Below, in pieces: positions 9,751 through 19,047 of a DNA stretch of 64,000 bases. Positions within the stretch are counted from its first letter, which is position 1; each line of letters opens with the position of its first letter. The position numbers were made by a program, and so were the translations under genes. Source of the stretch: Microbacterium sp. (lineage in GTDB: Bacteria > Actinomycetota > Actinomycetes > Actinomycetales > Microbacteriaceae); the NCBI GenBank assembly GCA_031177765.1, contig JAPSKH010000003.1, forward strand, positions 1 to 64,000, given 5' to 3'. Under the pieces are notes generated by a model. It was not told the DNA's origin, did no database searches, and saw only the letters and a list, made by a program, of their open reading frames with translations.

Positions 9751-11169
9751 TCAGTAGACCGTCGTGGGGGTGTGTGCGTCGGCGTCGGCGCGGGCGTCGC
9801 CGTCAGAGAGGGGGTCCGGCCCCGTCCGGGCGGCCTTGAGGATGAGACCGAGCTCGACGACGGCCAGGGTCGCGTAGATGAGCGTGAAGGCGACGAGCGA
9901 GATCAGCACGGTCCACCCGGGCACGTTGGGCGAGACGCCGTCCTCGGTGAGCATGAGGCTGAACACGATCCAGGGCTGACGGCCCATCTCGGTGAAGACC
10001 CAGCCCACGAGGCTGCCCAGCAGCGGCAGCGGGGCCGCCCAGATCGCGACCCGCCACATCCACGGGGCCACGGGGCGCGGCGCGTTCCTCCGCGTGAACC
10101 ACAGCCCCGCGAGCGCGACCAGCGCCGCGGCACCGCCCAGCGCGATCATCCAGCGGAAGGACCAGTACGTCACCCACACGATGGGGCGGTAGTCCACGCC
10201 CGCGCCGAACTGCTCGCTGTACTGCGCCTGCAGATCGTTCAGGCCCTCGACGCAGCCGTCGAGACTGTGGGTCGACAGCAGCGACAGCAGGTACGGCACA
10301 CGCAGCGACCACACCTCCTCCGTGCCGTCGGGGGTGCCGATCGACAGCAGCGAGAACGAGGCATCCGCTCCGCAGGCGGAGTTCCAGATCGCCTCGGCCG
10401 CGGCCATCTTCATCGGCTGGGTCGCCACCATGACCAGACTCAGCTGGTCCCCGCTGACGGCCACGCCCGCGAAGGAGACGATCACGGCCCACAGTCCGAA
10501 CCGCAGCGATGACCGCATGGTCTCGAGGTGCTGCCCGCGGGCGAGGTGCCAGGCGGAGACCGCGACGACCACCGTGGCCGAGAACATCCACGCCGCGAAG
10601 ATCGTATGGGGGAAGGCGGCCAGAACCACGGGGTTGGTGAGCACGGCGCCGATGTCGATCAGCTCCGCCCGCGATCCGTCGGCGGCCATCCGGAAGCCCA
10701 CCGGGTTCTGCATGAACGCGTTGGCGGCGAGGATGAAGTACGCCGACGCGGTGGAGCCGAGCACCACCATCCACATCGACAGCAGGTGGAGGATGCGGGG
10801 GAGCCGGTCCCATCCGAAGATCCACAGGCCGATGAAGGTGGCCTCGAAGAAGAACGCCATGAGGCCCTCGAAGGCCAGCGGCGCGCCGAACACGTCGCCG
10901 ACGAAGCGCGAGTAGGCCGACCAGTTCATGCCGAACTGGAACTCCTGGACGATGCCGGTGACCACGCCCATGGCGAAGTTGATCAGGAAGATCTTCCCGA
11001 ACAGCCGGGTGAGGTGCAGCCACTTCACATCGCCGGTGCGGTGCCACACCGTCTGGAAGATCGCGACCACCAGCGCCATGCCGAGGGTGAGCGGCACGAA
11101 CAGGTAGTGGTAGAGCGTCGTGAGCCCGAACTGCCAGCGGGCAAGGAGCAGGGGGTCCAGCAGATCCAC
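9751..11169 (-). CDS. cydA: Cytochrome bd ubiquinol oxidase subunit I
   Basis: LLARWQFGLTTLYHYLFVPLTLGMALVVAIFQT, GRQPWIVFSLMLTEDGVSP; GTG start at 11169 preferred to the 11217 ORF start. Confidence 0.97.
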   Translation of the reverse strand: MDLLDPLLLARWQFGLTTLYHYLFVPLTLGMALVVAIFQTVWHRTGDVKWLHLTRLFGKIFLINFAMGVVTGIVQEFQFGMNWSAYSRFVGDVFGAPLAFEGLMAFFFEATFIGLWIFGWDRLPRILHLLSMWMVVLGSTASAYFILAANAFMQNPVGFRMAADGSRAELIDIGAVLTNPVVLAAFPHTIFAAWMFSATVVVAVSAWHLARGQHLETMRSSLRFGLWAVIVSFAGVAVSGDQLSLVMVATQPMKMAAAEAIWNSACGADASFSLLSIGTPDGTEEVWSLRVPYLLSLLSTHSLDGCVEGLNDLQAQYSEQFGAGVDYRPIVWVTYWSFRWMIALGGAAALVALAGLWFTRRNAPRPVAPWMWRVAIWAAPLPLLGSLVGWVFTEMGRQPWIVFSLMLTEDGVSPNVPGWTVLISLVAFTLIYATLAVVELGLILKAARTGPDPLSDGDARADADAHTPTTVY

Positions 11170-11203
11170 GATGTGTCTCCGATCGCTGCGAGGGCGGACC
11201 GTG

Positions 11204-11239
11204 TGTGGTCTGACCACAATACCATGTGGTCAGACCACA
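11204..11239. promoter_or_regulatory. Double palindromic operator upstream of cydA (FadR/GntR-type)
   Basis: TGTGGTCTGACCACA (11204-11218) and TGTGGTCAGACCACA (11225-11239): two near-perfect dyads, each the reverse complement of the other, centres 21 bp apart. Confidence 0.85.
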
Positions 11240-11349
11240 GGTATCGTCACGCGCGACTCAGCGTGATCCCGCCGCACCGGGACGGACGCCAGACACGCCA
11301 CTGCCCACCGATCCACGGGGGAGGGTGGGCAGCGTGAGGGCGCCTGGGG

Positions 11350-11940
11350 TCACCGCGTCGGCGTGCGGTTCTCCGCGCTCACCATCCACGAGAGCTGCTC
11401 CATCCGCTCGAGGATGGCATGCAGGATGTCGGCGCTCGTGGGGTCTTCCTCGTCGACGTCGTCGTGCACCTCGCGGCACGTCGTCGCGACGGCGTCCAGT
11501 CGCTCGGTCATGAGGTCGATGACCTCGGTCGTCTCGATCTCGCCCTGGGGGAACTCCGGCAGGGTCGTGGTCTGGGCCACCTCGTCGCTGCGCCCATCGG
11601 GCAGCGCGTGCAGCGAGCGCATGCGCTCGGCGATGGTGTCGGAGAACTCACGCGCGGACTCGATGATCTCGTCCAGCTGCAGGTGGGTGTCGCGGAAGTT
11701 GCGCCCGACGACGTTCCAGTGCGCCTGCTTGCCCTGCAGCGACAGCTCGATCAGGTCGACGAGCACCTTCTGCAGGTTCTCGCTGAGGGCCTCGGAGGCG
11801 GTGAAGCCGCGCTCGGCGTTCTGCTCCGATGTCAGCTCGGCGCCCCCGCCGCCGCGAGCCGGCCGGCGCTTGTTACCCGCCGTCGATGCGCCCGCGCTCT
11901 TGTCGCCGCTGCTCTTGCTGGTGGTCGTGCTGGGGGTCAC
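11350..11940 (-). CDS. dps: Dps family DNA-protection protein with basic N-terminal tail
   Basis: ELSLQGKQAHWNVVGRNFRDTHLQLDEIIESAREFSDTIAERMRSL ferroxidase region; N-terminal KRRPARGGGG tail. Confidence 0.95.
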   Translation of the reverse strand: MTPSTTTSKSSGDKSAGASTAGNKRRPARGGGGAELTSEQNAERGFTASEALSENLQKVLVDLIELSLQGKQAHWNVVGRNFRDTHLQLDEIIESAREFSDTIAERMRSLHALPDGRSDEVAQTTTLPEFPQGEIETTEVIDLMTERLDAVATTCREVHDDVDEEDPTSADILHAILERMEQLSWMVSAENRTPTR

Positions 11941-12063
11941 GATCTCTCCGTTCTGATGCCTGCCCCGAGGTTAGCCAGGCACAGGGTGGGGAGGCAGGGG
12001 TATTGCCGGAACGGTGGCGGCGTGCTACCCGCCCGCCCGGTCGTGCGTGGTGGGATGGAAAGG

Positions 12064-13473
12064 ATGACCACCTCTTCCGATCTGCCTCCCGACGCCCGTG
12101 CGATCGGCTCCGCCGTGCGGCGCGGCCAGATCTCCGCGGTCGAGGTGACCCGGGCGCACCTGGAGCGCATCGCCGCCGTGAATCCTCACGTGAACGCCCT
12201 GACCGTCGTCTTCGAGGAGCGCGCTCTCGCGCTCGCGGCCCACCTCGACGCAGCGCGTGCCGCCGGGGAGGACCCGGGGCCGCTGGCCGGTGTGCCGATC
12301 TCGGTCAAGGAGAACATCGACCTCACCTGGTCGGCGACGACCAACGGCTGGCGGGGCCTGGCAGACGCCGTCCCGGCCGTCGACGCCGCCATCGTCCGGC
12401 GGATGCGGAAGGCCGGCGCCGTGCCGGTCGGGCGCGGCAACATGCCGGACTTCGGCATGCGGTGGGACACCGACAACGACCTCTTCGGTCGCACGCTCAA
12501 TCCGTGGGATGCCGGCCGCAGCGCCGGGGGATCGAGTGCGGGCGACGCCGTCGCGGTCGCGACGCGCATGAGCGCGATCGGGCTCGGCAACGACTTCGGT
12601 GGCTCGCTGCGGCTCCCGGCGTACGCGGCAGGTGTCTGCGGGCTGCGTCCCTCGCGGGGGCTGGTCCCTCGCGCGGCTGTCCGTGAGAGCGGCGTCGCAC
12701 TGACGCTGCAGAGCTTCTCGGTGAACGGGCCGCTCGCCCGCCGCGTCGACGACCTCGAACTCGCCCTCGACGTCGTGCGGGGGTGGGATGCCGACGACCC
12801 GGTGTCGCTCGAGGCTCCCCGCGTACGGCCCGACGCGCGGCCCCGACGGGTCGGCGTCGTGCGGGATCCGCTGGGCTGGGGCGCCGACGAGCAGGTGCTC
12901 GCCGCAGTCGACCGGGCGGCGGCATCCCTCTCTGGTGCCGGTTGGGAGATCGTCGAGATCGAGCCGCCCCTGCTCGAGGAGGCGGCGGTGCTGTGGCGCC
13001 GCCTGTCGTGCACCGACATGCTGACCTCGCTCGCCCCCGAGGTCCTCGGCGCGCCGCTCGGACGCTCGGCGACCCGGTTCCTCCGGGACAGCACGGCGGC
13101 TGCGCGTCCGTACGAGACCGCGGCCGAGTACGCGCAGGCGTGGGCGCGCTCGGCCGTCGTCGCGGCTCGGTGGCGGCGGCTGCTCCTCGAGGTGCCGCTG
13201 ATCCTCGGACCGGTGTCGACCTCCCGCATGCGCGAGCCCGATCACGACCTGGGCGGAACGGATGCCGCCGACCGGGCCTGGCGCGACCTCCGGCTCACGG
13301 TCGCGGCCAACTTCCTCGGCCTGCCGGCGCTCGCGCTGCCCACCGGGCTCGACGACGGCGGACTGCCCACCGGCGTGCAGGTGATCGGCCCGATGTTCGG
13401 CGAGGACCTGGTCTTCGCCGCGGCGCGGGACATCGAGGCGGCCGTCCCGCCGCTGCCCGCCCCACCGGTGTGA
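12064..13473 (+). CDS. Amidase family protein (amidase signature)
   Basis: ISVKENIDLTWSATTNG, SAGGSSAGDAVAVATRMSAIGLGNDFGGSLRLPA Ser-cisSer-Lys signature; ATG 12055 or 12064. Confidence 0.93.
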   Translation: MTTSSDLPPDARAIGSAVRRGQISAVEVTRAHLERIAAVNPHVNALTVVFEERALALAAHLDAARAAGEDPGPLAGVPISVKENIDLTWSATTNGWRGLADAVPAVDAAIVRRMRKAGAVPVGRGNMPDFGMRWDTDNDLFGRTLNPWDAGRSAGGSSAGDAVAVATRMSAIGLGNDFGGSLRLPAYAAGVCGLRPSRGLVPRAAVRESGVALTLQSFSVNGPLARRVDDLELALDVVRGWDADDPVSLEAPRVRPDARPRRVGVVRDPLGWGADEQVLAAVDRAAASLSGAGWEIVEIEPPLLEEAAVLWRRLSCTDMLTSLAPEVLGAPLGRSATRFLRDSTAAARPYETAAEYAQAWARSAVVAARWRRLLLEVPLILGPVSTSRMREPDHDLGGTDAADRAWRDLRLTVAANFLGLPALALPTGLDDGGLPTGVQVIGPMFGEDLVFAAARDIEAAVPPLPAPPV

Positions 13474-13486
13474 CCCCGGGAACGAG

Positions 13487-13524
13487 CGAACACGCGGCGC
13501 CGCCGAAGCGACGCCGCGTGTTCG
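13487..13524. terminator. Bidirectional terminator hairpin between convergent genes
   Basis: CGAACACGCGGCG / CGCCGCGTGTTCG, 13-bp perfect stem, 12-nt loop. Confidence 0.75.
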
Positions 13525-13530
13525 CGGTGA

Positions 13531-16500
13531 TCAGGCCGTCCGGCGGCGCCGGAACACGGCCAGCGCCCCGAGAAGGAGCAGCATTCCGCCCAGGAGGGCC
13601 AGGAAGGTGGCATCCGCGCCCGACCCGGTCTGCGCGAGCGACCCGCCGGCTGCGGCCCCGGCGACGTACCGGAAGCCGTCCTCCAGCACGCCCGTCCCGC
13701 ATGTGCCTGCGCCGACGACGGTGACATCGACCGTCCCGGCGGTCGCCGCCTTCGGCGTCAGGGCGCGGATCGTGGTGTCGTTCACCACTTGGAACTCCGT
13801 GGCCGGGATGCCGCCGAACAGCACGGCGGTGGCGCCGGTGAAGCACTGCCCCGTGATGGTCACGATGGTGCCGCCACCGGTCGGTCCCGTGCCGGGTCGG
13901 GTGCCGTCGACATCGGTGACCGGGTAGTACACGAACGAGCCGGGGTCGCTGATGCCGTCCGGGCCGGTCACGAGAACCAGCGCCGGACCCGGGGTGCCCG
14001 GAGGCGTCGTCACCCGGATCTCGGTGTCGCTGACCACCGTGAGGTCGGTGCCCGGCACGCCGTCGAAGGTCACGGAGGTCACGCCGGTGAAGTTCCACCC
14101 CGTGATGGTGACGGCGGTTCCGCCTGTCTCGGGGCCCGAGGCGGGCTCGAGCGAGGTGATGACCGGCTCGTCCAGGTACTCGTACCCGTCGGGCAGCGTG
14201 TCCTCGCCGCACGCGGCGGAGCCCACGACCGTGATGTCGACGATCCCCACGCCGGCAGGGGCGACCGCGGTGATCTGCGTGTCGCTGACGACGGTGAAGC
14301 TCATGGCCGGCCTGTCGCCGAAGAGCACCTCGGTCGCCCCTGTGAAGCACGAGCCGGTGATGGTGACCGTGTTCCCGCCTGCCTCCGGTCCGATCTCGGG
14401 CTCCACGCCGTCGATCTCGGTGCCCGGAACGAAGGTGAACCGGCCCGCGTCGGCATCCGCCACGGGGTGCTGCACGACGACCGGCACGGTGGCGGGGGCG
14501 TGCGCCGGGGTCGTCACCCGGATCTCGGTGTCGCTGACGACGGTGAAGCCGGTGCCGGGGATGCCGTCGAAGGTCACGCCGGTCGCCCCGGTGAATCCTT
14601 CGCCGGTGATCGTGGCGACGGTGCCGCCGTCCTCCGGTCCGGAGGTCGGGCTCAGGTCGGCGACCGTCGGCACGTCGAGGTAGTCGAAGTCACCGGCGCC
14701 GACGTCGCCGCCCGGGTGCTGCACGCTCACGGGCGCGAGGCCGGGGACGTGCGCCGGAGTCGTCACCCGGATCTCGGTGTCGCTGACGACGGTGAAGCCG
14801 GTGCCCGGGATGCCGTCGAAGGTCACGCCGGTCGCGCCGGTGAAGCCCTCGCCGGTGATCGTCACGACGGTGCCGCCGGTCTCCGGACCTGAGGTGGGCT
14901 CGAGGTCGGCGACGACGGGGGGTGCGATGTACTCGTAGGCATCCTCCACCACGGCAGTGCCGCAGTCACCGGCGCCGACGACGCTCACGTCGACGATGCC
15001 GGTGCCGGCGGGCACGATGGCGGTGATTCGCGTGTCGCTGTTCACGACGAAGCCGGTCGCGGCGGTGCCGCCGAACAGCACCGCCGTCGCGCCGGTGAAG
15101 CAGTCGCCGGTGATGACGACCTCGTCGCCTCCTGCCTCGGGGCCGGAGCCCGGCTCGACGCCGTCGATCTCCGCCACGTCGAAGTACTCGAACTCCATCG
15201 GCTCGGACGGTCCCACCTCGTTGGTCACGACCACGTCGACGACGCCCGGGGCGTGCGGCGGGGTGACCACCGTGATCTCGGTGTCGTTCACGACGGTGAA
15301 GGGCACCTCAACGCCGTCGACGGTCACGGAGGTGGTGCGGGTGAAGTCGTCACCGGTGATGGTCACGGAGGTGCCCCCGGTCTCGGGGCCGCGACCCGGC
15401 ACGATCGACGTCAGCACCGGCGCATCCGGCTCGACGTAGGTGAAGGCATCCTCCTGTGTCGCGTCGCCGCACTCGGTGGGGTTCACCACGGTCACGTCCA
15501 CGGGGCCGACGGCGCCCGCGGGCGCGAGCACCCGGATCTCGGTGTCGCTGACGACCGTCAGGTCCGTCCCGGGCTGGTCGCCGAAGAGCACCTGCGTCGC
15601 ACCGGTGAAGCACGTGCCGGTGATCGTGACCGGGTCGCCACCGGCGGTCGAGCCGCTGTCAGGCGCGATCCCGTCGATGCGGGTGACGTTGTAGTAGGTG
15701 AAGGTGAGGGTGGACGTCGAACCCTCGGAGTTCGTGACCGTCACGGGAACGGCGCCGGGCGCGGCCTGCGACGGCGCGGTCGTGCGGATGTCGCCGTCCG
15801 GGTCGATCGTGAAGGACTCCACCGGCACGGTGCCGAAGAGGATCTCGGTGACATCGCCGAGATTGTCGCCCGTGATCGTCACATCGGTGCCGCCGGTGAG
15901 CGGTCCGCGCACGGGCGTCATGGCGAGGTTCGCGGGGACGACGAGCGGGATGGCGCGCACGGTCGCCGAGGCCAGATCCAGGGCGATCGCGCCGCCCGTG
16001 ATGCCCGGGGCGACTGTCAGGGCGACGGCGCGCTGGGTGAAGGAGCCTGCGTCCAGGCCGTTGGGATCGCGGAACTCTCCCTGCTCCTCCTGCACGTTCA
16101 CGACGATCGTCACGACCCGGTTCAGGGCGGCCAGCACCGGCTGCAGGGCGCTCACCGCGCTCGTGAGCGTGGCGGTGAGGGATCCTTCCAGCGCCTCCAC
16201 GTTCGAAGTCGTGCCGACGACGGCGCCGACGGCCGGCACGATGGTGCCCAGCACGTAGCCCGTGATCGGCGTGAGAAGCGACCCCACGGGTAGGCCGGCG
16301 ATGTCGGTGCCCTCGAGCGACACGGCGGGGGGCGCGGAGCCCGGGGTGCCGAGGAAGCCGCCGAGCGTTCCGTCGATCGTGATGGCGAGGTTCCCGATCG
16401 GAAGGACCGTGCGGACCCCCGCGGCGATCGAGATGTCGAGGCTCGTGGTGTTCAGCACGGTGTCGAGGGCCGAGGACAGCGCCGTCGGCAGCTGGTCGGT

Positions 16501-17532
16501 GAGGATGTCGCTCAGCGCCTCGGCGATCGTGGGGTTCAGTCCGGCATCCGAGAGCAGCGTCGTGTTCGCGGGAAGGTCGTTGAGCGCGTACAGCTCGTCG
16601 AGGTCGATGACGATCTCGCCGCTGCCCAGCGTCAGGGAGAGCGGTCCGGAGACGAAGCGGTCGTCCGAGACGGCGTCGAGGGCCGCGCCCAGGTCGGCCG
16701 AGAGCGTCGCGGTGACGGAAGGATCGTCGAGGTCGACCAGACCCAGGAGCAGGCCCTCCAGGATGGCGTCGATCCCGCCCAGCAGTCCGCCGACGGTCGT
16801 GTCGATGGGGCCGCCGTCGCCGGCGAGCGCGTTGACGCTGGTGCTCGTCGACGCGAGAGTCGCGTCGAGGCTCTGCGCGACCTCGCCCAGGACCGGCGAG
16901 GTGAGGGTGAGCTCGCCGCTGGCGATCTGGTAGTCGCTCGACACAGTCACCGCACCGGGAGCGCGGGTGGCCTGAGCGGATGCCGACACGGCGCCGAGCT
17001 CCAGGGACAGCGTGTCGATCAGCGCGTCGACGCCGACGGCCTCGAGCACCGGGCCGAGGTTGAGGGTGGTGTTCTCACCGGGCGCTCCCGTGCCCGCCTG
17101 GATGGCGCCGTCGGAGCCGATGAGGCCCGATGAGGCGAACGCGTTCCCGACGACCGCGCGGCCATACTGACCGGTTGCGCCGAGAGTGAGGACGTCGTTG
17201 CCGCCGAACAGCTGCATGCCCAGACCCAGGTCGATCAGGCTGAGCGCCGTCGAGTCGATGGCGGCGTCGGCCACGCCTCCGGGCGGAAGGTCCCGGTAGG
17301 CACCGGCGAGAGCGGCGACGGCATCGAGGTCGACCAGGCCGCCGCCGGAGAGGAACAGGCCCTCGGCTTCGGCCCGGTCGTCCGCCGCGGCGAGGGCCGC
17401 GCCACCGCCGAGGGTGGTGAGGACGATGCCCGTCACGACGCCTGCCGCCGCGGCGGCTGTCACCCGTCGCGGGCTGCGCTTGTCACCCCCTCTCGATCTC
17501 GACGACGTCCAAAGCGATCGCGGTTCGAGCAT
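13531..17532 (-). CDS. Large IPT/TIG-repeat surface protein with LAxTG sortase anchor
   Basis: Signal peptide region, choice-of-anchor-G-like N-terminal region, nine TIG units (xPxxGPETGGTxVTITGxxFTGATxVxFDG), SLAQTG + hydrophobic helix + RRRRTA tail. Confidence 0.92.
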   Translation of the reverse strand: MLEPRSLWTSSRSRGGDKRSPRRVTAAAAAGVVTGIVLTTLGGGAALAAADDRAEAEGLFLSGGGLVDLDAVAALAGAYRDLPPGGVADAAIDSTALSLIDLGLGMQLFGGNDVLTLGATGQYGRAVVGNAFASSGLIGSDGAIQAGTGAPGENTTLNLGPVLEAVGVDALIDTLSLELGAVSASAQATRAPGAVTVSSDYQIASGELTLTSPVLGEVAQSLDATLASTSTSVNALAGDGGPIDTTVGGLLGGIDAILEGLLLGLVDLDDPSVTATLSADLGAALDAVSDDRFVSGPLSLTLGSGEIVIDLDELYALNDLPANTTLLSDAGLNPTIAEALSDILTDQLPTALSSALDTVLNTTSLDISIAAGVRTVLPIGNLAITIDGTLGGFLGTPGSAPPAVSLEGTDIAGLPVGSLLTPITGYVLGTIVPAVGAVVGTTSNVEALEGSLTATLTSAVSALQPVLAALNRVVTIVVNVQEEQGEFRDPNGLDAGSFTQRAVALTVAPGITGGAIALDLASATVRAIPLVVPANLAMTPVRGPLTGGTDVTITGDNLGDVTEILFGTVPVESFTIDPDGDIRTTAPSQAAPGAVPVTVTNSEGSTSTLTFTYYNVTRIDGIAPDSGSTAGGDPVTITGTCFTGATQVLFGDQPGTDLTVVSDTEIRVLAPAGAVGPVDVTVVNPTECGDATQEDAFTYVEPDAPVLTSIVPGRGPETGGTSVTITGDDFTRTTSVTVDGVEVPFTVVNDTEITVVTPPHAPGVVDVVVTNEVGPSEPMEFEYFDVAEIDGVEPGSGPEAGGDEVVITGDCFTGATAVLFGGTAATGFVVNSDTRITAIVPAGTGIVDVSVVGAGDCGTAVVEDAYEYIAPPVVADLEPTSGPETGGTVVTITGEGFTGATGVTFDGIPGTGFTVVSDTEIRVTTPAHVPGLAPVSVQHPGGDVGAGDFDYLDVPTVADLSPTSGPEDGGTVATITGEGFTGATGVTFDGIPGTGFTVVSDTEIRVTTPAHAPATVPVVVQHPVADADAGRFTFVPGTEIDGVEPEIGPEAGGNTVTITGSCFTGATEVLFGDRPAMSFTVVSDTQITAVAPAGVGIVDITVVGSAACGEDTLPDGYEYLDEPVITSLEPASGPETGGTAVTITGWNFTGVTSVTFDGVPGTDLTVVSDTEIRVTTPPGTPGPALVLVTGPDGISDPGSFVYYPVTDVDGTRPGTGPTGGGTIVTITGQCFTGATAVLFGGIPATEFQVVNDTTIRALTPKAATAGTVDVTVVGAGTCGTGVLEDGFRYVAGAAAGGSLAQTGSGADATFLALLGGMLLLLGALAVFRRRRTA
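13680..15945 (-). repeat. Nine tandem IPT/TIG coding repeats of about 250 bp
   Basis: Aligned by eye in the translation; two classes, with and without a Cys pair. Confidence 0.85.
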
Positions 17533-17841
17533 GTCGACTCCAAGTCAGGGCGTCCTCGCGGACTGGGGACCCGCAAGGTGGCTGCGCGCGCGTCGCGAAC
17601 TGGGACTCGCAGGAGGGCTGCGCACGGCCGCGCCTCGAACCTAGGGTTCCGACGCGCGCCTTCCGGGGCCGTTTCGCGGACTTCAGTCGATCCTGAGGCG
17701 CTGTTTGCCGACTGTTAGGGGTATCCCTGGGTTCCCACTGGCCATCTCACGCCGGCCTCCCGTGGGGAGCCGGGCTGTCAAGCCCCGCGTGAGAGCCCGT
17801 GCGGACCGGGATCCTGGTAGCGATCCGAGGAGGACTTCTTC

Positions 17842-18222
17842 ATGACCGACCCCGCGTCCGAACCCCACGGCCCCGAGAAGCTGCCCGATCAGCAGCCGGC
17901 CGACCCGACAGACCTCACCAACCAGCCGGCGCTGCAGTCCGGCGCGACGTCTCGCTGGCTCGTGCCGGCCGCAGTGCTGACCCTGATCGCGCTCGTGCTG
18001 TATGCCTGGGCGTTCTCGCTGCAGCTGATCCTGCCGATCATCGGCATCGTCTACGTGCTCGTGATGCTCGCGCTGATGATCCTCGTGTCGCGCCGGCGGG
18101 GAGACGCTCGGCGCAAGAACGTGCGTCTGGCGTGGTACATGGGTGCGCTCGCGGCCGGGGCCCTCATCGTCTTCCTCGGCATCTACGCTGTCGAGATCCT
18201 TCGGGTCGCGCCGAACGGCTGA
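17842..18222 (+). CDS. Small membrane protein
   Basis: Three predicted TM segments; plausible RBS (gatccgaggaggac). Confidence 0.75.
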   Translation: MTDPASEPHGPEKLPDQQPADPTDLTNQPALQSGATSRWLVPAAVLTLIALVLYAWAFSLQLILPIIGIVYVLVMLALMILVSRRRGDARRKNVRLAWYMGALAAGALIVFLGIYAVEILRVAPNG

Positions 18223-18236
18223 GGCCACCCTTGTCT

Positions 18237-18280
18237 TTTCTATCGAAGAACGATAGCTTGAAGCCGTTCTTCGATAGAAA
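18237..18280. promoter_or_regulatory. Perfect 16-bp inverted repeat upstream of DUF2975/HTH operon
   Basis: TTTCTATCGAAGAACG - ATAGCTTGAAGC - CGTTCTTCGATAGAAA; nested dyad CTATCG-AAGAA-CGATAG. Confidence 0.88.
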
Positions 18281-18289
18281 GGTACGCCG

Positions 18290-18775
18290 GTGGGAAGAAA
18301 AACCATCCTGGCGCTGCGCGTCGTGATCGCGCTGTCGCTGCTGGGCTCGCTGTTCGTGCAGACGGTCCTCCTGCCGCTGATCTGGATCGACCTCGAGGGC
18401 GCGGAGCTGTGGGCTCGCATCGCGTTCGTGACGATCGCGGCGCTGTGGATCGTGACGCTGCAGGTCACCGCCATCTGCATCTGGCAGCTGCTGACCCTGG
18501 TCCGCCGCGGCGCGGTGTTCTCGTCGGCATCCTTCCGTTATGTCGACGTCATCATCGGTGCCATCGCCGCCGCCGCCGTCCTCACCTTCGCCCTCGCCGT
18601 CCTGCTCGCGCCCGGGCCGACCGCGCCCGGCGTCGTCGGGCTGGTGTGCGGGGCGGCGCTGGTGACGGCGGGCGTCGCCCTGGTCATCGTCGTGATGCGG
18701 ATGCTGCTGGCCCAAGCGGTCGACCGCGAGTCCGAAGCGCGCCGCCTGCGCTCCGAGCTGGACGAGGTGATCTGA
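18290..18775 (+). CDS. DUF2975 family membrane protein
   Basis: Four predicted TM segments, GTG start, coupled to a downstream HTH gene as typical for DUF2975. Confidence 0.85.
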   Translation: MGRKTILALRVVIALSLLGSLFVQTVLLPLIWIDLEGAELWARIAFVTIAALWIVTLQVTAICIWQLLTLVRRGAVFSSASFRYVDVIIGAIAAAAVLTFALAVLLAPGPTAPGVVGLVCGAALVTAGVALVIVVMRMLLAQAVDRESEARRLRSELDEVI

Positions 18776-19032
18776 TGCCCATCATCGTCGACATCGACGT
18801 CATGCTGGCCCGACGCAAGATGGCCGTCGGGACCCTCGCCGAGCGCGTCGGCATCACGCCGGCCAATCTCGCAGTGCTCAAGAACGGTCGTGCCAAGGCT
18901 GTGCGGTTCACGACGCTCGATGCTCTGTGCGAGGTGCTGCAATGTCAGCCCGGCGACCTGCTGCGCTGGGAACCCGACCAGGCCGCGACGGCGGAACCGG
19001 AAGAGCGCGGTCTGGCCGAGTCGTCGGCCTGA
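18775..19032 (+). CDS. HTH (Cro/C1, YozG-like) transcriptional regulator
   Basis: MPIIVDIDVMLARRKMAVGTLAERVGITPANLAVLKNGRAKAVRFTTLDALCEVLQCQPGDLLRW; TGATG overlap with the DUF2975 gene. Confidence 0.93.
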   Translation: MPIIVDIDVMLARRKMAVGTLAERVGITPANLAVLKNGRAKAVRFTTLDALCEVLQCQPGDLLRWEPDQAATAEPEERGLAESSA

Positions 19033-19047
19033 TCGGGGGCCGACGCC

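Noticed and set aside
12025-13245. Minus-strand ORFs (406 and 347 aa) opposite the amidase
   Set aside because: Shadow ORFs; amidase signature on plus strand is decisive
13680-15945. Possible CRISPR-like array from periodic repeats
   Set aside because: Period of about 250 bp, open reading frame preserved, no short repeats with unique spacers
13789-16933. Plus-strand ORFs of 150-370 aa opposite the TIG gene
   Set aside because: Periodic repeats are the antisense of the TIG repeats, not a separate repeat protein
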